Shown: piece after piece, positions 33,472 to 42,023 of the stretch
Numbering within the stretch: position 1 is the first letter of the stretch
Layout: each line of letters opens with the position of its first letter
Assembly: GCA_001627865.1 (NCBI GenBank)
Contig: LUQO01000039.1
Coordinates: 1-64,000, forward strand
Direction of reading: 5' to 3'
From: SAR324 cluster bacterium REDSEA-S27_B3
GTDB lineage: Bacteria > SAR324 > NAC60-12
DNA length: 64,000 nucleotides
Made by a program: the position numbers and the translations under genes
Notes under the pieces: model-generated
Database searches by the model: none
What the model was told of the DNA's origin: nothing
What the model saw: the letters and a program-made list of their open reading frames with translations, nothing else

Positions 33472-34344
33472 TTAAAATTCAAAATCCATCTGAGCTGGTG
33501 CATTTGTTTCAACTGCAGGTGGTTTTCGCATTTCATGCGGAACGGATGGCAAATCATCTGTTTGAAAACAATCGCTCCGGACAATCTCCTCAAGAAGTTT
33601 TGCCTGTTCCGGATAACCTTCCACTGTCGCCTCAAGCACCCAGAGCAATTCCAGCAATTCTGTGGTGAATTGACTGCTCCAGCGTTGCGGTCGAATATCG
33701 TCCAAAGGCGATGATTTTCTGCCCGCTCCTTGTTTCATGCGGTACTTTAGCCAGGATTGCACTACCTTAAGTCCGGAGACCTCAAATTCATAGACCGTCT
33801 GAGAAACCGGTCGAAACTCACCTTCTCCAACATGCAGAGTTTGGGTAGAATCATTATAACGAAATTCTTCTGGATATCCTTCTTCAACTCCGGGAACCGC
33901 CTTTTCGCATTTTGCGCCTCCGGAGGGAACTTGACCATGAGGATCACCCTCCGGAACCAAACGCTCACCGTAAGTGTGCAGCCAAAGCATGCGCGCACCA
34001 ATTTTTCTTGCTTGCTCAAATAATCCTGAGTCTTTGGTGAGCGGCACCCTCAATTCACGGGTTTCCAGTTCATTCTCGAACCTCGCTGTAAAATCCGGAT
34101 GCGCCAGCACGCCGTAAACATACGAAACAAATTCTTCCGGAGTTATTTTTCGTTGATACATATTGCCTAAAAGCTCAAACAGTCCCGGCAAAATGTTGGC
34201 TTCATCAGCGTTGGAAGTACGATAGAGGGGAACTGTGTCTTTTGCTCCACGTCCGGAAAAATAATCAAGATCTGGGATATTTTCGCTAGATGTAAAAGCT
34301 GGTCCATCTCCTAGAGGTTTGGTCAAAAGACTCGACAAATACAA
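33472..34344 (-). CDS. Type ISP-like restriction-modification enzyme, C-terminal fragment
   Basis: The 290-residue frame is the direct continuation, in the same reading frame, of the gene upstream, from which it is cut off by a single TGA at 34393-34395. Starting just after that stop, the sequence reads GDYLRPVIWNAHSEKQ and then LYLSSLLTKPLGDGPA, matching the region where this enzyme family passes from methyltransferase to target-recognition domain. IPDLDYFSGRGAKDTVPLYR is another family stretch, and YRMKQGAGRKSSPLDDIRP lies further on. A TTG at 34344 is the only plausible internal start. On its own this piece would carry target recognition but no catalytic motif. Confidence 0.75.
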   Translation of the reverse strand: MYLSSLLTKPLGDGPAFTSSENIPDLDYFSGRGAKDTVPLYRTSNADEANILPGLFELLGNMYQRKITPEEFVSYVYGVLAHPDFTARFENELETRELRVPLTKDSGLFEQARKIGARMLWLHTYGERLVPEGDPHGQVPSGGAKCEKAVPGVEEGYPEEFRYNDSTQTLHVGEGEFRPVSQTVYEFEVSGLKVVQSWLKYRMKQGAGRKSSPLDDIRPQRWSSQFTTELLELLWVLEATVEGYPEQAKLLEEIVRSDCFQTDDLPSVPHEMRKPPAVETNAPAQMDFEF

Positions 34345-34392
34345 CTGCTTTTCGCTGTGAGCGTTCCAAATTACCGGCCGTAAATAATCTCC

Positions 34393-36801
34393 TCAACGAG
34401 TATCAGCAAATATCCATTGACGGTCAAATGATCGATATGAATATCTCTCTATTTTTGGTGGGGATGTATTTTTTGACAATTCACTTAATGGTATTTGAGA
34501 AGTACCTTCAAGCGAGTCGCACCTCTTGTCTATCTTTCTGTCTCTTGTTTCCTTGAATAATTCTCTCATTTTTTCGGAGTTGAGCAACTTTTGCCAACGA
34601 ACCCCCAATGTTCCAGGATCATGACAAATCGGCCAAGTTCGCTTTAATTGTATCCCGGAATGCTGCCAGGGCATGAGATCAGTCAAAAGCGGCCAATCGA
34701 AAAAATCTCCAGTTCCAGCCGGACGAAAAGCAGCATGCCATTCCTGTGGACAATCTTCCCAATTTAGTTCTGCAAAATTTTCTACTTTGTCCAAGGTTCG
34801 CAGTTTTTCCTCTCTTGTACCTTCGATGCTGGTGTAATAAATAACAGCTGGCGATTCAGGATTTGTTTTTTTAGAACGGACTGCCACGGCGATTGCTACC
34901 GGAGTCTGGATGTCAAATATATTTTCGTCCTGTCGTGTGCCGCGACCTTCACCACCAAGGTCAAGAATCCAAATTTGATCACACAGACGGCGCATGTGCT
35001 CCCGCATTCCGCAAAAAGCAACACCATCCAAAAAACTGGATGCAGTGATAAAACTGACAATGCCTGATCCCTTAGAAGTTTGATGTTCAAAAACTTTCCA
35101 CAAGGCCCAGCGCCAGAAATAAACATACAGATTGTAAAGATTCTTGACATGAAGTCCATACCCAGCCTCAGCTGCCGGATCTATAAAATCATGTAAAATT
35201 GCAGGAAGATTACGTGAAGCTCCTTCTGAAACGGGAATGATTTGACGACCTTCACCATCATCTCCCCAGCGCACCCAACCGCCGGTATGCGCTCTGTTTT
35301 CTTCCGTGATTGCCTCGTGGCGTCCATAAGGAGGATTCCCCAGACAAACGATAACAGGAATATTGCTTTTTACATGCAACGCCCTTTTATGTTGCTCTGC
35401 AATTACCTGCAAAAATGCCGGTGGTACCGGCGGTTTAGTATGTGGGCTTTCCAGAGTGTCTGTCAGATGTATGTTTGCTCCTGCTGTTGGCAGCTCAGCT
35501 CCACGGTCACGCAAAGCACGACTGACACGCAATTCACTGACTGCGTATGGACCGGTCATCAGTTCAAAGCCATACAGATTTTCAGCCAGCGAAGTGGCTT
35601 GTCCGGCAACAGCTCCTTCACCCTGTTCAGTTTTGATCCTATCCAGAGCATGTTCGATCACGCCCAGCAAATAGGTGCCTGTACCAACCGCGGGATCAAG
35701 GGTAATTACTTCGGAATCCGCAAACCCCATTTGCTTGCCAAAGCGATTGACGAGCAAATCGTCAATCAAACGCACTTGACAGCGTACTACCTCCACAGGC
35801 GTGTAGTAGGCTCCGGCCTTCCTGCGTAATTGTGGATCATAGACCGCAAGAAAATCCTCGTAAAAATTCAACCATGGATCCTCCAATTCCTGAAAAGCAT
35901 TGGTCGGTACTGCCGAGATCACACGAAGAAGCAATTTGATTGAAGCTGCGATTTCCTGATTTTCTCCGGAATCTGTCAACACCAGCAATGCGCGGGAAAG
36001 CAGGCTGTGTTCATTTCTCAAAACATTTTCCGCGTTTTGAAAAGTGAGCGGATCGGCTCCTTCAGTGCGCCCGAGTAATAGCGCAAAAGTCACTGTTTGC
36101 GCGTAAGCATCCGCAAATTGTTCATCTTCTGCTTGGGGGAAGAGCAATTGCCTCCAGTCCTTAGCCAGTTGAATAAGAGGCGAATCTGGATTTTTCAAAG
36201 CGTCTTTTACATCCTCCCGCAACATCCGGCACAGCGGAGCAAGCATTGTAGCGAAACCTTTGAGATCAATCTTGCCCTTGCGGTCAAAAGGCAGAATCGG
36301 TTCCCACAGCAAGAAATCGTGCAACAATGATTCAACTTTGACAGTATCTTCAAGTGTAACTGCGTTTTGACCATCGACAGCCACATCCCCTGTTAGTCGA
36401 ACAACACTGCCTACCAATTCACCGTTACGGTATAAGGCCCATTCATTGCCGTCAGAATAGAGAATATTTGGTATAACTTTGAAGCGGTTGAATTGTTCAC
36501 GGTCATGACCGGTGAAACGTGAGGCGAGAGCGCCTTTTCCGGGAGCCTTGAGTTCAGCGTATCCTGCCAGAATCTGGTTACGATTCAGGGCAAAGTCAGG
36601 AATCCCCATATTTTCAGAAAGGTGAGACTCCCCAACACAAACTATTTCCCAATTCAGAGCCCTCGCAAAATCCCCCATCAAGTTCGCAAAAGGAGTGATC
36701 AATTGTTCTTCCGGTTCACCCTGTGTAGGCTGTGACATTTTTTCTGTCACCTTTTCGGCAAAGTCTCTCAATGCATTGAAGATCAGGTTGCCTTGGCTCA
36801 T
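34393..36801 (-). CDS. Type ISP-like DNA methyltransferase/restriction protein, N-terminal part
   Basis: An adenine-N6 methyltransferase of the type IIG/ISP kind, 802 residues before an in-frame TGA. A possible nuclease-like N-terminal domain (about 25-150) has TPFANLM and GIPDFALN then GYAELKAPGKG, which looks like a PD-(D/E)xK site. The helical connector leads to RKAGAYYTPVEVVRCQV and the SAM motif DPAVGTGTYLL (about 360-385), and the catalytic NPPY is in CLGNPPYGRHEAI (about 485). Compared with classic type ISP enzymes it lacks the large helicase. Full length with the downstream fragment would be 1109 residues. It overlaps the vapC stop by 4 bp. Confidence 0.85.
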   Translation of the reverse strand: MSQGNLIFNALRDFAEKVTEKMSQPTQGEPEEQLITPFANLMGDFARALNWEIVCVGESHLSENMGIPDFALNRNQILAGYAELKAPGKGALASRFTGHDREQFNRFKVIPNILYSDGNEWALYRNGELVGSVVRLTGDVAVDGQNAVTLEDTVKVESLLHDFLLWEPILPFDRKGKIDLKGFATMLAPLCRMLREDVKDALKNPDSPLIQLAKDWRQLLFPQAEDEQFADAYAQTVTFALLLGRTEGADPLTFQNAENVLRNEHSLLSRALLVLTDSGENQEIAASIKLLLRVISAVPTNAFQELEDPWLNFYEDFLAVYDPQLRRKAGAYYTPVEVVRCQVRLIDDLLVNRFGKQMGFADSEVITLDPAVGTGTYLLGVIEHALDRIKTEQGEGAVAGQATSLAENLYGFELMTGPYAVSELRVSRALRDRGAELPTAGANIHLTDTLESPHTKPPVPPAFLQVIAEQHKRALHVKSNIPVIVCLGNPPYGRHEAITEENRAHTGGWVRWGDDGEGRQIIPVSEGASRNLPAILHDFIDPAAEAGYGLHVKNLYNLYVYFWRWALWKVFEHQTSKGSGIVSFITASSFLDGVAFCGMREHMRRLCDQIWILDLGGEGRGTRQDENIFDIQTPVAIAVAVRSKKTNPESPAVIYYTSIEGTREEKLRTLDKVENFAELNWEDCPQEWHAAFRPAGTGDFFDWPLLTDLMPWQHSGIQLKRTWPICHDPGTLGVRWQKLLNSEKMRELFKETRDRKIDKRCDSLEGTSQIPLSELSKNTSPPKIERYSYRSFDRQWIFADTR

Positions 36802-37229
36802 GCTTTTTTCACAAATTCAAAAGGGTTGTATAGTTCTACACCTGTATCAACATAATCATTTATATTTCTTGTAACCAAAACTAATCCATAGCTAAGCGCT
36901 GTAGCCGCAATTTGTTTGTCCAAAGCGTTTTCATGATGAGGCACTCTAAGACGTCCCCATATCTGAGACTCTGTTTCTGTAAAATCAAGAATGTGTTCGT
37001 CATAATTATTGACAATGCCCTCTAACCATTCTTCCAGTTTGTCTGCTTGCTGATGATCTCCACGATACCGAATAAGATCAACACCACGTCTTAGCTCCCC
37101 TAAAGTTATCACGCTGATAAACAAGTTTGCTTCATGCAAGGTAGCATTTTTAAAGAACTTCTTTACTCCGAAGTTTGCTTTTCCTTTTTTTCTCTGTTCA
37201 CTGATGACATTAGTGTCAATCAAATACAT
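36798..37229 (-). CDS. PIN-domain toxin (VapC/FitB family)
   Basis: Ribonuclease toxin of the PIN fold. From the ATG at 37229 the 143 residues begin MYLIDTNVISE, with the first catalytic Asp, then have a conserved Glu in ISVITLGELRRGV, and later the acidic pair region HHENALDKQIAATAL with the VTRNINDYVDTGVELYNPF end that marks VapC/FitB toxins. The start lies 14 bp inside the antitoxin gene, and the stop overlaps the start of the restriction-modification gene by 4 bp. The three genes should therefore be translated as one unit. An upstream in-frame start (37268) is inside the antitoxin and not preferred. Confidence 0.88.
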   Translation of the reverse strand: MYLIDTNVISEQRKKGKANFGVKKFFKNATLHEANLFISVITLGELRRGVDLIRYRGDHQQADKLEEWLEGIVNNYDEHILDFTETESQIWGRLRVPHHENALDKQIAATALSYGLVLVTRNINDYVDTGVELYNPFEFVKKA

Positions 37230-37449
37230 GGCGGGGTTGTTCGTTTTGAACACGTTCAAAGTCTTCATCGCGACCTATATTGGGCATATCGCTTAATACC
37301 TCAGCAAAACTTTTTTTCCTGGGTTTCAACAACACATTTTCCAAAATCATGCGATGTTCAGCTTCCGCACTCACACCATGTCGCCCTGCCCGACTTTTTA
37401 GAGCACTGACAATTTCTTCATCTAAATTCCTCACAATCAAATTTGCCAT
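37216..37449 (-). CDS. Ribbon-helix-helix antitoxin (FitA/VapB-like)
   Basis: A 77-residue antitoxin. The N-terminal 40 residues, MANLIVRNLDEEIVSALK then RAGRHGVSAEAEHRMIL, fit the FitA-like Arc/MetJ ribbon-helix-helix DNA-binding domain, and the remainder is the flexible toxin-binding tail. It is the first gene of the TA-restriction operon. An inverted repeat lies about 50 bp upstream of its start and may be the operator. Confidence 0.85.
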   Translation of the reverse strand: MANLIVRNLDEEIVSALKSRAGRHGVSAEAEHRMILENVLLKPRKKSFAEVLSDMPNIGRDEDFERVQNEQPRHVFD

Positions 37450-37500
37450 ATACTATTTCCGTTTACAGATTAGATTGAATATTCAAAATCATGATATCAT

Positions 37501-37531
37501 TGCTATCTGTCTAATGCAATCATTGATAGCA
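37501..37531. promoter_or_regulatory. Inverted repeat upstream of the FitA/VapB-like antitoxin
   Basis: TGCTATC at 37501-37507 and GATAGCA at 37525-37531 form a perfect 7-bp inverted repeat with a 17-bp spacer. A second partly palindromic ATGATATCAT lies at 37491-37500. Ribbon-helix-helix antitoxins bind such spaced repeats in their own promoters, so this is a reasonable autoregulatory operator. Confidence 0.35.
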
Positions 37532-37566
37532 TTTATTGCATGTTTTACTCGATGCAACAAGCTCGT

Positions 37567-37791
37567 TCAATAAACTTCATTATGACTTCTAATACTCACC
37601 AATAGAATCTGTTTTTCTTTGATTTCCAATTCAAGAGTGATCCTGTATTTCAGTGAAATGGCGACAGAATGAAGGCCTTTGAGGGTGCCACGCAAGGCAT
37701 GAAGGCGTAAAGAAGGGTGATAAGGATTTGCCCGTAACAACTCCAGGGTTTTCTGATAACGCTGAAGTAATTCCGGATGTTTTTTAAGAAC
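37567..37791 (-). pseudogene. 5'-truncated RelE/YafQ-type toxin fragment
   Basis: Frame of 74 codons with no start codon at its beginning; it is immediately preceded by stop codons TAG TAG. It reads LKKHPELLQRYQ, then HPSLRLHALRGTLKGLHS, VAISLKYRITLELE and IRSHNEVY at the end, the pattern of RelE/ParE-superfamily toxins related to YafQ. About 15-20 N-terminal residues and any antitoxin are missing. The break coincides with the end of cobN (stop at 37803), only about 10 bp away, suggesting that an insertion or deletion at the island's right edge removed the start. Confidence 0.65.
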
Positions 37792-37802
37792 CTACTATTT
37801 AT

Positions 37803-40800
37803 TTACTCCATCTCCCCTTGAATTTCCAAAATCGTGGATTCAAGGGCTTCCAATGTTTGTTCATCAGCATTTTCCCACATTTGTCTTTCATTAGCTTCAA
37901 GCAGCCGTTGAGAGGCATCACGCAAAGCCAGCGGATTATGTTCGCGGAAGAATTTTTGCTGTTCCGGATCAAGCAGAAGTTTATTTGCGAGGTCTTCGTA
38001 TTGATAATCGGCAACAATATCGCAGGTTGCATCGTAGCCAAACAAATAATCAACTGTGGCAGCCATTTCAAGCGCACCCTTGTAGCCATGTTCGCGCATT
38101 GCCTCCTGCCATTTCGGATTAAGAACACGGCTGCGGAAGACGCGGTTGAATTCTTCCTTGAGTGTTCGTACTTTGACTTTTTCGGGATTGCTGGAATCAC
38201 CGTGATAAACGGAAGGAGCATCCCCGCGTATTTCAGTTATGGCCGCCTGAAGACCACCCTGAAACTGAAAATAATCATCTGAATCAAGAATATCATGTTC
38301 ACGATTATCCTGATTCTGGTGTACAATTTCTACAGAACTCAAGCGGTCACGCAATAAGTTGATTTCCTCTGAACTTGTGCCGTCTGAATCATAAGCATGT
38401 CCGCCCCATTTTAAAAATACCTTGGTCAAGTCACCGCGGGTTTCCCAGTTGCCTGCGTCTATCAAAGGCAGGAGCCCAGTACCATAAGCCCCAGGTCCGG
38501 AACTGAAAACCCTCAATTCCGCCAGACGTCCTGCATCAGCAGTAGAAACTCCATTGTCCTGCAGACGCTGCTGATCAGCCAGCCATGCCGCACGCACTGG
38601 ATTCATTTCTTCAGGTTCATCAAGTTTTGCCAGCCTTTTCGGAACAGTTGAGAGTAAACGCATCACGTCACCAAAAGCGTCCCGGAACATTCCGGACACA
38701 CGTAGAACCACATCAACCCGCGGACGTCCCAAAACTGAAAGCGGGATAATTTCAAAATCAACCACTCTTCCTGAAACAGGTTCCCAAACTGGTTCGCATC
38801 CCCAAAGAGCCAGAGCCTGCGCGATATCATCTCCTCCTGTTCGCATGTTTGACGTGCCCCAAATCACTAGCGCTGTTGTTTTGGGGAATTCACCATGATC
38901 AGCACGGTAACGCTCAATCAGTTCCTCAGCCAAATCCTGCCCGCAGCGCCATGCTGTCTGGGTGGGAATCACACGAGGATCGACTGAATAAAAATTGCGC
39001 CCCGTCGGTAGAACATCAATCCTGCCACGAGTTGGCGCACCGGAAGGCCCCGGACTGACAAATCGTCCTTCCAGCGCAAGTGAAAGACTGCGTGTTTCAT
39101 CCACACAACGTTTGAACCTTGGCAGCAAAGTTTCATTAAGCCAGTTTCGGAGTTTTGCAGTGCCTTCGTTTTCTGTAAATTTTTTGCTGTTAATTTTGCT
39201 TTTGGAAGATAATTCGCTATCAACCCAGTCTCTTGATAATATCTCAATCTCGTCCCTTTCACTGATTAAAAGTGAGTCAAGATCAAAATCGGAATCCTTC
39301 CCCAAAAGTGCATGCAATAATCCCGGATGATCGACGGAAGACATCCGGAGCAGACTGAGCAGGAAATCAATTCGTTTTTCTCCTTCCGGAAGCTGTCCGA
39401 AAATATGCAAACCTGAACGGATCTGGCTTTCTTTCAATTCACAAAGATGATTGCTGAGGGCATTGAGAGGATCATCGTCCTGAGGCAATTCGGAACTCCA
39501 GTCAGCATTTTCCAGCAAATGTTCAATTTCGTGCTCAAGTTCATGGGCTCGTTCCGGATAAAGTGTTTCGCAGTGCGCGTGTTCTTCCAGCAGCCTTTCT
39601 GCCTTATCAAATTCCTCGTAAAGTCCTGCGCGTGTCAGAGGCGGCGTGAGATGATCTATAATAACCGCGGACGCACGGCGCTTGGCCTGTGTTCCTTCTC
39701 CGGGATCATTGACGATGAAAGGATACAAATTAGGCAGGGTGCCTAAGGCAATTTGTGGGAAATCATCCGGCCCCAATGCCACACTGCGTCCAGGCAGCCA
39801 TTCCAGATTGCCGTGTTTGCCGAAATGAATCACGGCATTTGCCTTGAAATCTTCTTTGATCCACTGATAAAAAGCCAGGTATTCAGGCGGAGGCGGCAAA
39901 GCAGGATCATGATAAATAGCCTGAGTCTGCAATCCATAACCACGCTGCGGCTGAATACCGATGAAAATGTTCCCGAAGCGCTTTCCGGCCACTGGTATCG
40001 GGTCAGACAATTGTTGCGGAACTTCCAGATTATTTGTCCATTGTTTGGACAAAGCATCCATGCTTGATTCCGGAAGAGTGGAAATCATACCAGACAAACG
40101 TTGGCGTGATATACCTTGGTCCGGAGCTTTACCATAACTCATTTCCTCGTCGTTTGTAATTCCGGCCTGCAGCATCCGGATCAGTTCATTTCCGTTTTCA
40201 GGAATGTTCTCCTCTGCACCTTTATCAGCTAAAGCATAACCTCGTTTTTCCAGATCCTTCAAAAAGGCAATCACACTGGCAGGTGTGTCCAGACCTACAC
40301 CGTTTCCGAGGCGGCTGTCTTTGTTTGGATAATTTGCCAGAATAATAGCCACACGTTTTTCTGAATTTTCCGTGCGTCGCATACGTACCCAGTTCACAGT
40401 GAGTTCAACCACATGCGAGATCTGTGTGTGATCCGGTGCAAGGCGCTTCAGTAGAAATTCCATTTCCGGATCATTTTCTTCTCCATATGAAAAAACTTCT
40501 TCCTGCTTGAATCCCACAACAGTGCTGAAAAGCCGTCCGTCAGTTTCCGGCAGCGCAACCGACATCGCCGCATTTGAAGCCGAAAACCCTCGCGGATTGC
40601 TCAGCCATGCCTTCCGATCTTCAGTGGAAGTGGGCACCTGAATTACAGGACAATTCAGTGTCTCCAAAAACGAAACACGCTCGTCCTTGTGACTACCGGA
40701 AGGTCCGCTGCCGATAGAAAAACTTTGCATGGTCAAAATCGCGTCGGGAGGCTCAACCTCAGCTTTTTTAAGCAATTCCTGCTGTGCCTCATGTTCTCTT

Positions 40801-41501
40801 AATGAATAGGCGTAAAATGCTGAAACTGCCAGCCCCTGCGCCTGTAAAGACTCAGTCAAAGCCTCAATTACTGCCATGTCCCCGGTTTGATGCAGCGCAC
40901 GATAAAATGTTAGCCACACCCTGCCAATCTCTGGACTGTTTTTTTTGTTTTTCGATTTGACCGGCACCCATCCAAAAGTCTGGACTTCCAATGCTTGCGG
41001 GAATCCTTCAGTTTTGTTTTCCAGCAGCATTTCCACAGCGTCAGCAGCATGCGTTATATTTTCCATACCGCCTTCTCGGAAATAAGAAAACATCCTGCGT
41101 ACAAGCCGTTCAGAATAATCATTGAACTGCATAAGCTCCGGATCCCACTCATCAGTCCCTGGAATCACCACAATACGTGTTTTGGCGCCATGGTTTTTGA
41201 TATGAAGGATTTCATCCAATAGATGATGGAAATAGCCATAGCCGCCATGCAAACGAAAAATCGCCAGTCTGGCTTTACATAAAACATGATCGGCGTAATC
41301 TTCTGCGGCCTTTGGATGCAACAGGTGGCTTGCCTGCATTAATCGCAGTTTTTTGCTATATCGGCTGCCCCAAACTTTTGCAATTCCAGCAAGTTCAGTA
41401 TCAGCTGTGCTGATGAATAAAATTTCAGCTGGAGTCTGGCGTACGGCCTCCAGCTTGCGTTCAAGATCCAGCTCTCCGGATTGTGTTGCGACTCTATGCA
41501 T
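37803..41501 (-). CDS. cobN: Cobaltochelatase-type protein CobN
   Basis: Large subunit of the ATP-dependent cobaltochelatase of the aerobic B12 pathway, related to BchH/ChlH. The 1232-residue protein shows LFISTADTELAGIAKVW at the start, an ADYADHVLCKARLAIFRLHGG region, VIHFGKHGNLEWLPGRSVAL near residue 555, LPTGRNFYSVDPRVIPT near 840, and VDVVLRVSGMFRDAFGD near 935. Length and order match CobN. Neither of its usual AAA+ partners (chelatase CobS and CobT) is present, although a MoxR ATPase lies 14 kb away. All other corrin genes here belong to the cobalt-early pathway, where CbiX inserts cobalt, so CobN's role is unclear. Confidence 0.93.
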   Translation of the reverse strand: MHRVATQSGELDLERKLEAVRQTPAEILFISTADTELAGIAKVWGSRYSKKLRLMQASHLLHPKAAEDYADHVLCKARLAIFRLHGGYGYFHHLLDEILHIKNHGAKTRIVVIPGTDEWDPELMQFNDYSERLVRRMFSYFREGGMENITHAADAVEMLLENKTEGFPQALEVQTFGWVPVKSKNKKNSPEIGRVWLTFYRALHQTGDMAVIEALTESLQAQGLAVSAFYAYSLREHEAQQELLKKAEVEPPDAILTMQSFSIGSGPSGSHKDERVSFLETLNCPVIQVPTSTEDRKAWLSNPRGFSASNAAMSVALPETDGRLFSTVVGFKQEEVFSYGEENDPEMEFLLKRLAPDHTQISHVVELTVNWVRMRRTENSEKRVAIILANYPNKDSRLGNGVGLDTPASVIAFLKDLEKRGYALADKGAEENIPENGNELIRMLQAGITNDEEMSYGKAPDQGISRQRLSGMISTLPESSMDALSKQWTNNLEVPQQLSDPIPVAGKRFGNIFIGIQPQRGYGLQTQAIYHDPALPPPPEYLAFYQWIKEDFKANAVIHFGKHGNLEWLPGRSVALGPDDFPQIALGTLPNLYPFIVNDPGEGTQAKRRASAVIIDHLTPPLTRAGLYEEFDKAERLLEEHAHCETLYPERAHELEHEIEHLLENADWSSELPQDDDPLNALSNHLCELKESQIRSGLHIFGQLPEGEKRIDFLLSLLRMSSVDHPGLLHALLGKDSDFDLDSLLISERDEIEILSRDWVDSELSSKSKINSKKFTENEGTAKLRNWLNETLLPRFKRCVDETRSLSLALEGRFVSPGPSGAPTRGRIDVLPTGRNFYSVDPRVIPTQTAWRCGQDLAEELIERYRADHGEFPKTTALVIWGTSNMRTGGDDIAQALALWGCEPVWEPVSGRVVDFEIIPLSVLGRPRVDVVLRVSGMFRDAFGDVMRLLSTVPKRLAKLDEPEEMNPVRAAWLADQQRLQDNGVSTADAGRLAELRVFSSGPGAYGTGLLPLIDAGNWETRGDLTKVFLKWGGHAYDSDGTSSEEINLLRDRLSSVEIVHQNQDNREHDILDSDDYFQFQGGLQAAITEIRGDAPSVYHGDSSNPEKVKVRTLKEEFNRVFRSRVLNPKWQEAMREHGYKGALEMAATVDYLFGYDATCDIVADYQYEDLANKLLLDPEQQKFFREHNPLALRDASQRLLEANERQMWENADEQTLEALESTILEIQGEME

Positions 41502-42023
41502 TCAAATTCCTGCTTTTGTACTTCTGCGTTCCATTAAAACCACATCCCTCCATTCACCTGTTCTTGGTCCATAAGTCATCAATGCGAGCTGCTTTCGTGT
41601 ACCGTTTTTGCAGAAACCATGTTTTTCATGCAAATGGATGCTGATTTTGTTTTCCGGAAATATCTGAGCCTGAAGTGTCCAAAAGCCTGAATCTTCTGAG
41701 GATCTGATGAGGTGTTCAAGCAAAATGGAACCGATACCTTTGTTTTGTGAAGTTCCGGAAACGTAAATGCTGACTTCAGCAACTCCGGAATAAACCTTTC
41801 GTGGAGAAACCTGTGAAAGCGCTGCCCATCCGAGAATAGTGTTTTGTTTTTCGGCGACCCATCTGCATTGCGGGAGATGTCCGGAATTCCATTTTTCCCA
41901 GTCCGGAACTTCTGCTTCAAAAGTAGCCTGCCCTGTTGCAATTCCTTCAGTGTATATTTTTAAAACAGCATCCGCGTCCGCTGGCTGCATGGCGCGCAGG
42001 TAAACACCATATGATTCTGGCAT
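41502..42023 (-). CDS. GNAT N-acetyltransferase (phosphinothricin-acetyltransferase-like)
   Basis: A 173-residue acetyltransferase. The pattern VYLRAMQPADADAVLKIY, TGQATFEAEVPDWEKW, and GWAALSQVSPRKVYSGVAEVS is that of the PAT/MNAT-like GNAT group. The acetyl-CoA motif is SQNKGIGSILLEHLI (about 112-126) and the C-terminal half has SIHLHEKHGFCKNGTRKQLA. Substrates of this subgroup are usually small amino acids or their analogues. It abuts cobN and the adenosyltransferase gene without a spare base on either side, so it is part of the same transcript. A B12-related substrate would be inference only. Confidence 0.85.
   Translation of the reverse strand: MPESYGVYLRAMQPADADAVLKIYTEGIATGQATFEAEVPDWEKWNSGHLPQCRWVAEKQNTILGWAALSQVSPRKVYSGVAEVSIYVSGTSQNKGIGSILLEHLIRSSEDSGFWTLQAQIFPENKISIHLHEKHGFCKNGTRKQLALMTYGPRTGEWRDVVLMERRSTKAGI

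Noticed and set aside
34393-34395. TGA read as Trp or Sec in the RM gene
   Set aside because: Other genes in the window use TGA as their stop, and no selenocysteine-type structure is apparent after it; a nonsense mutation is simpler.
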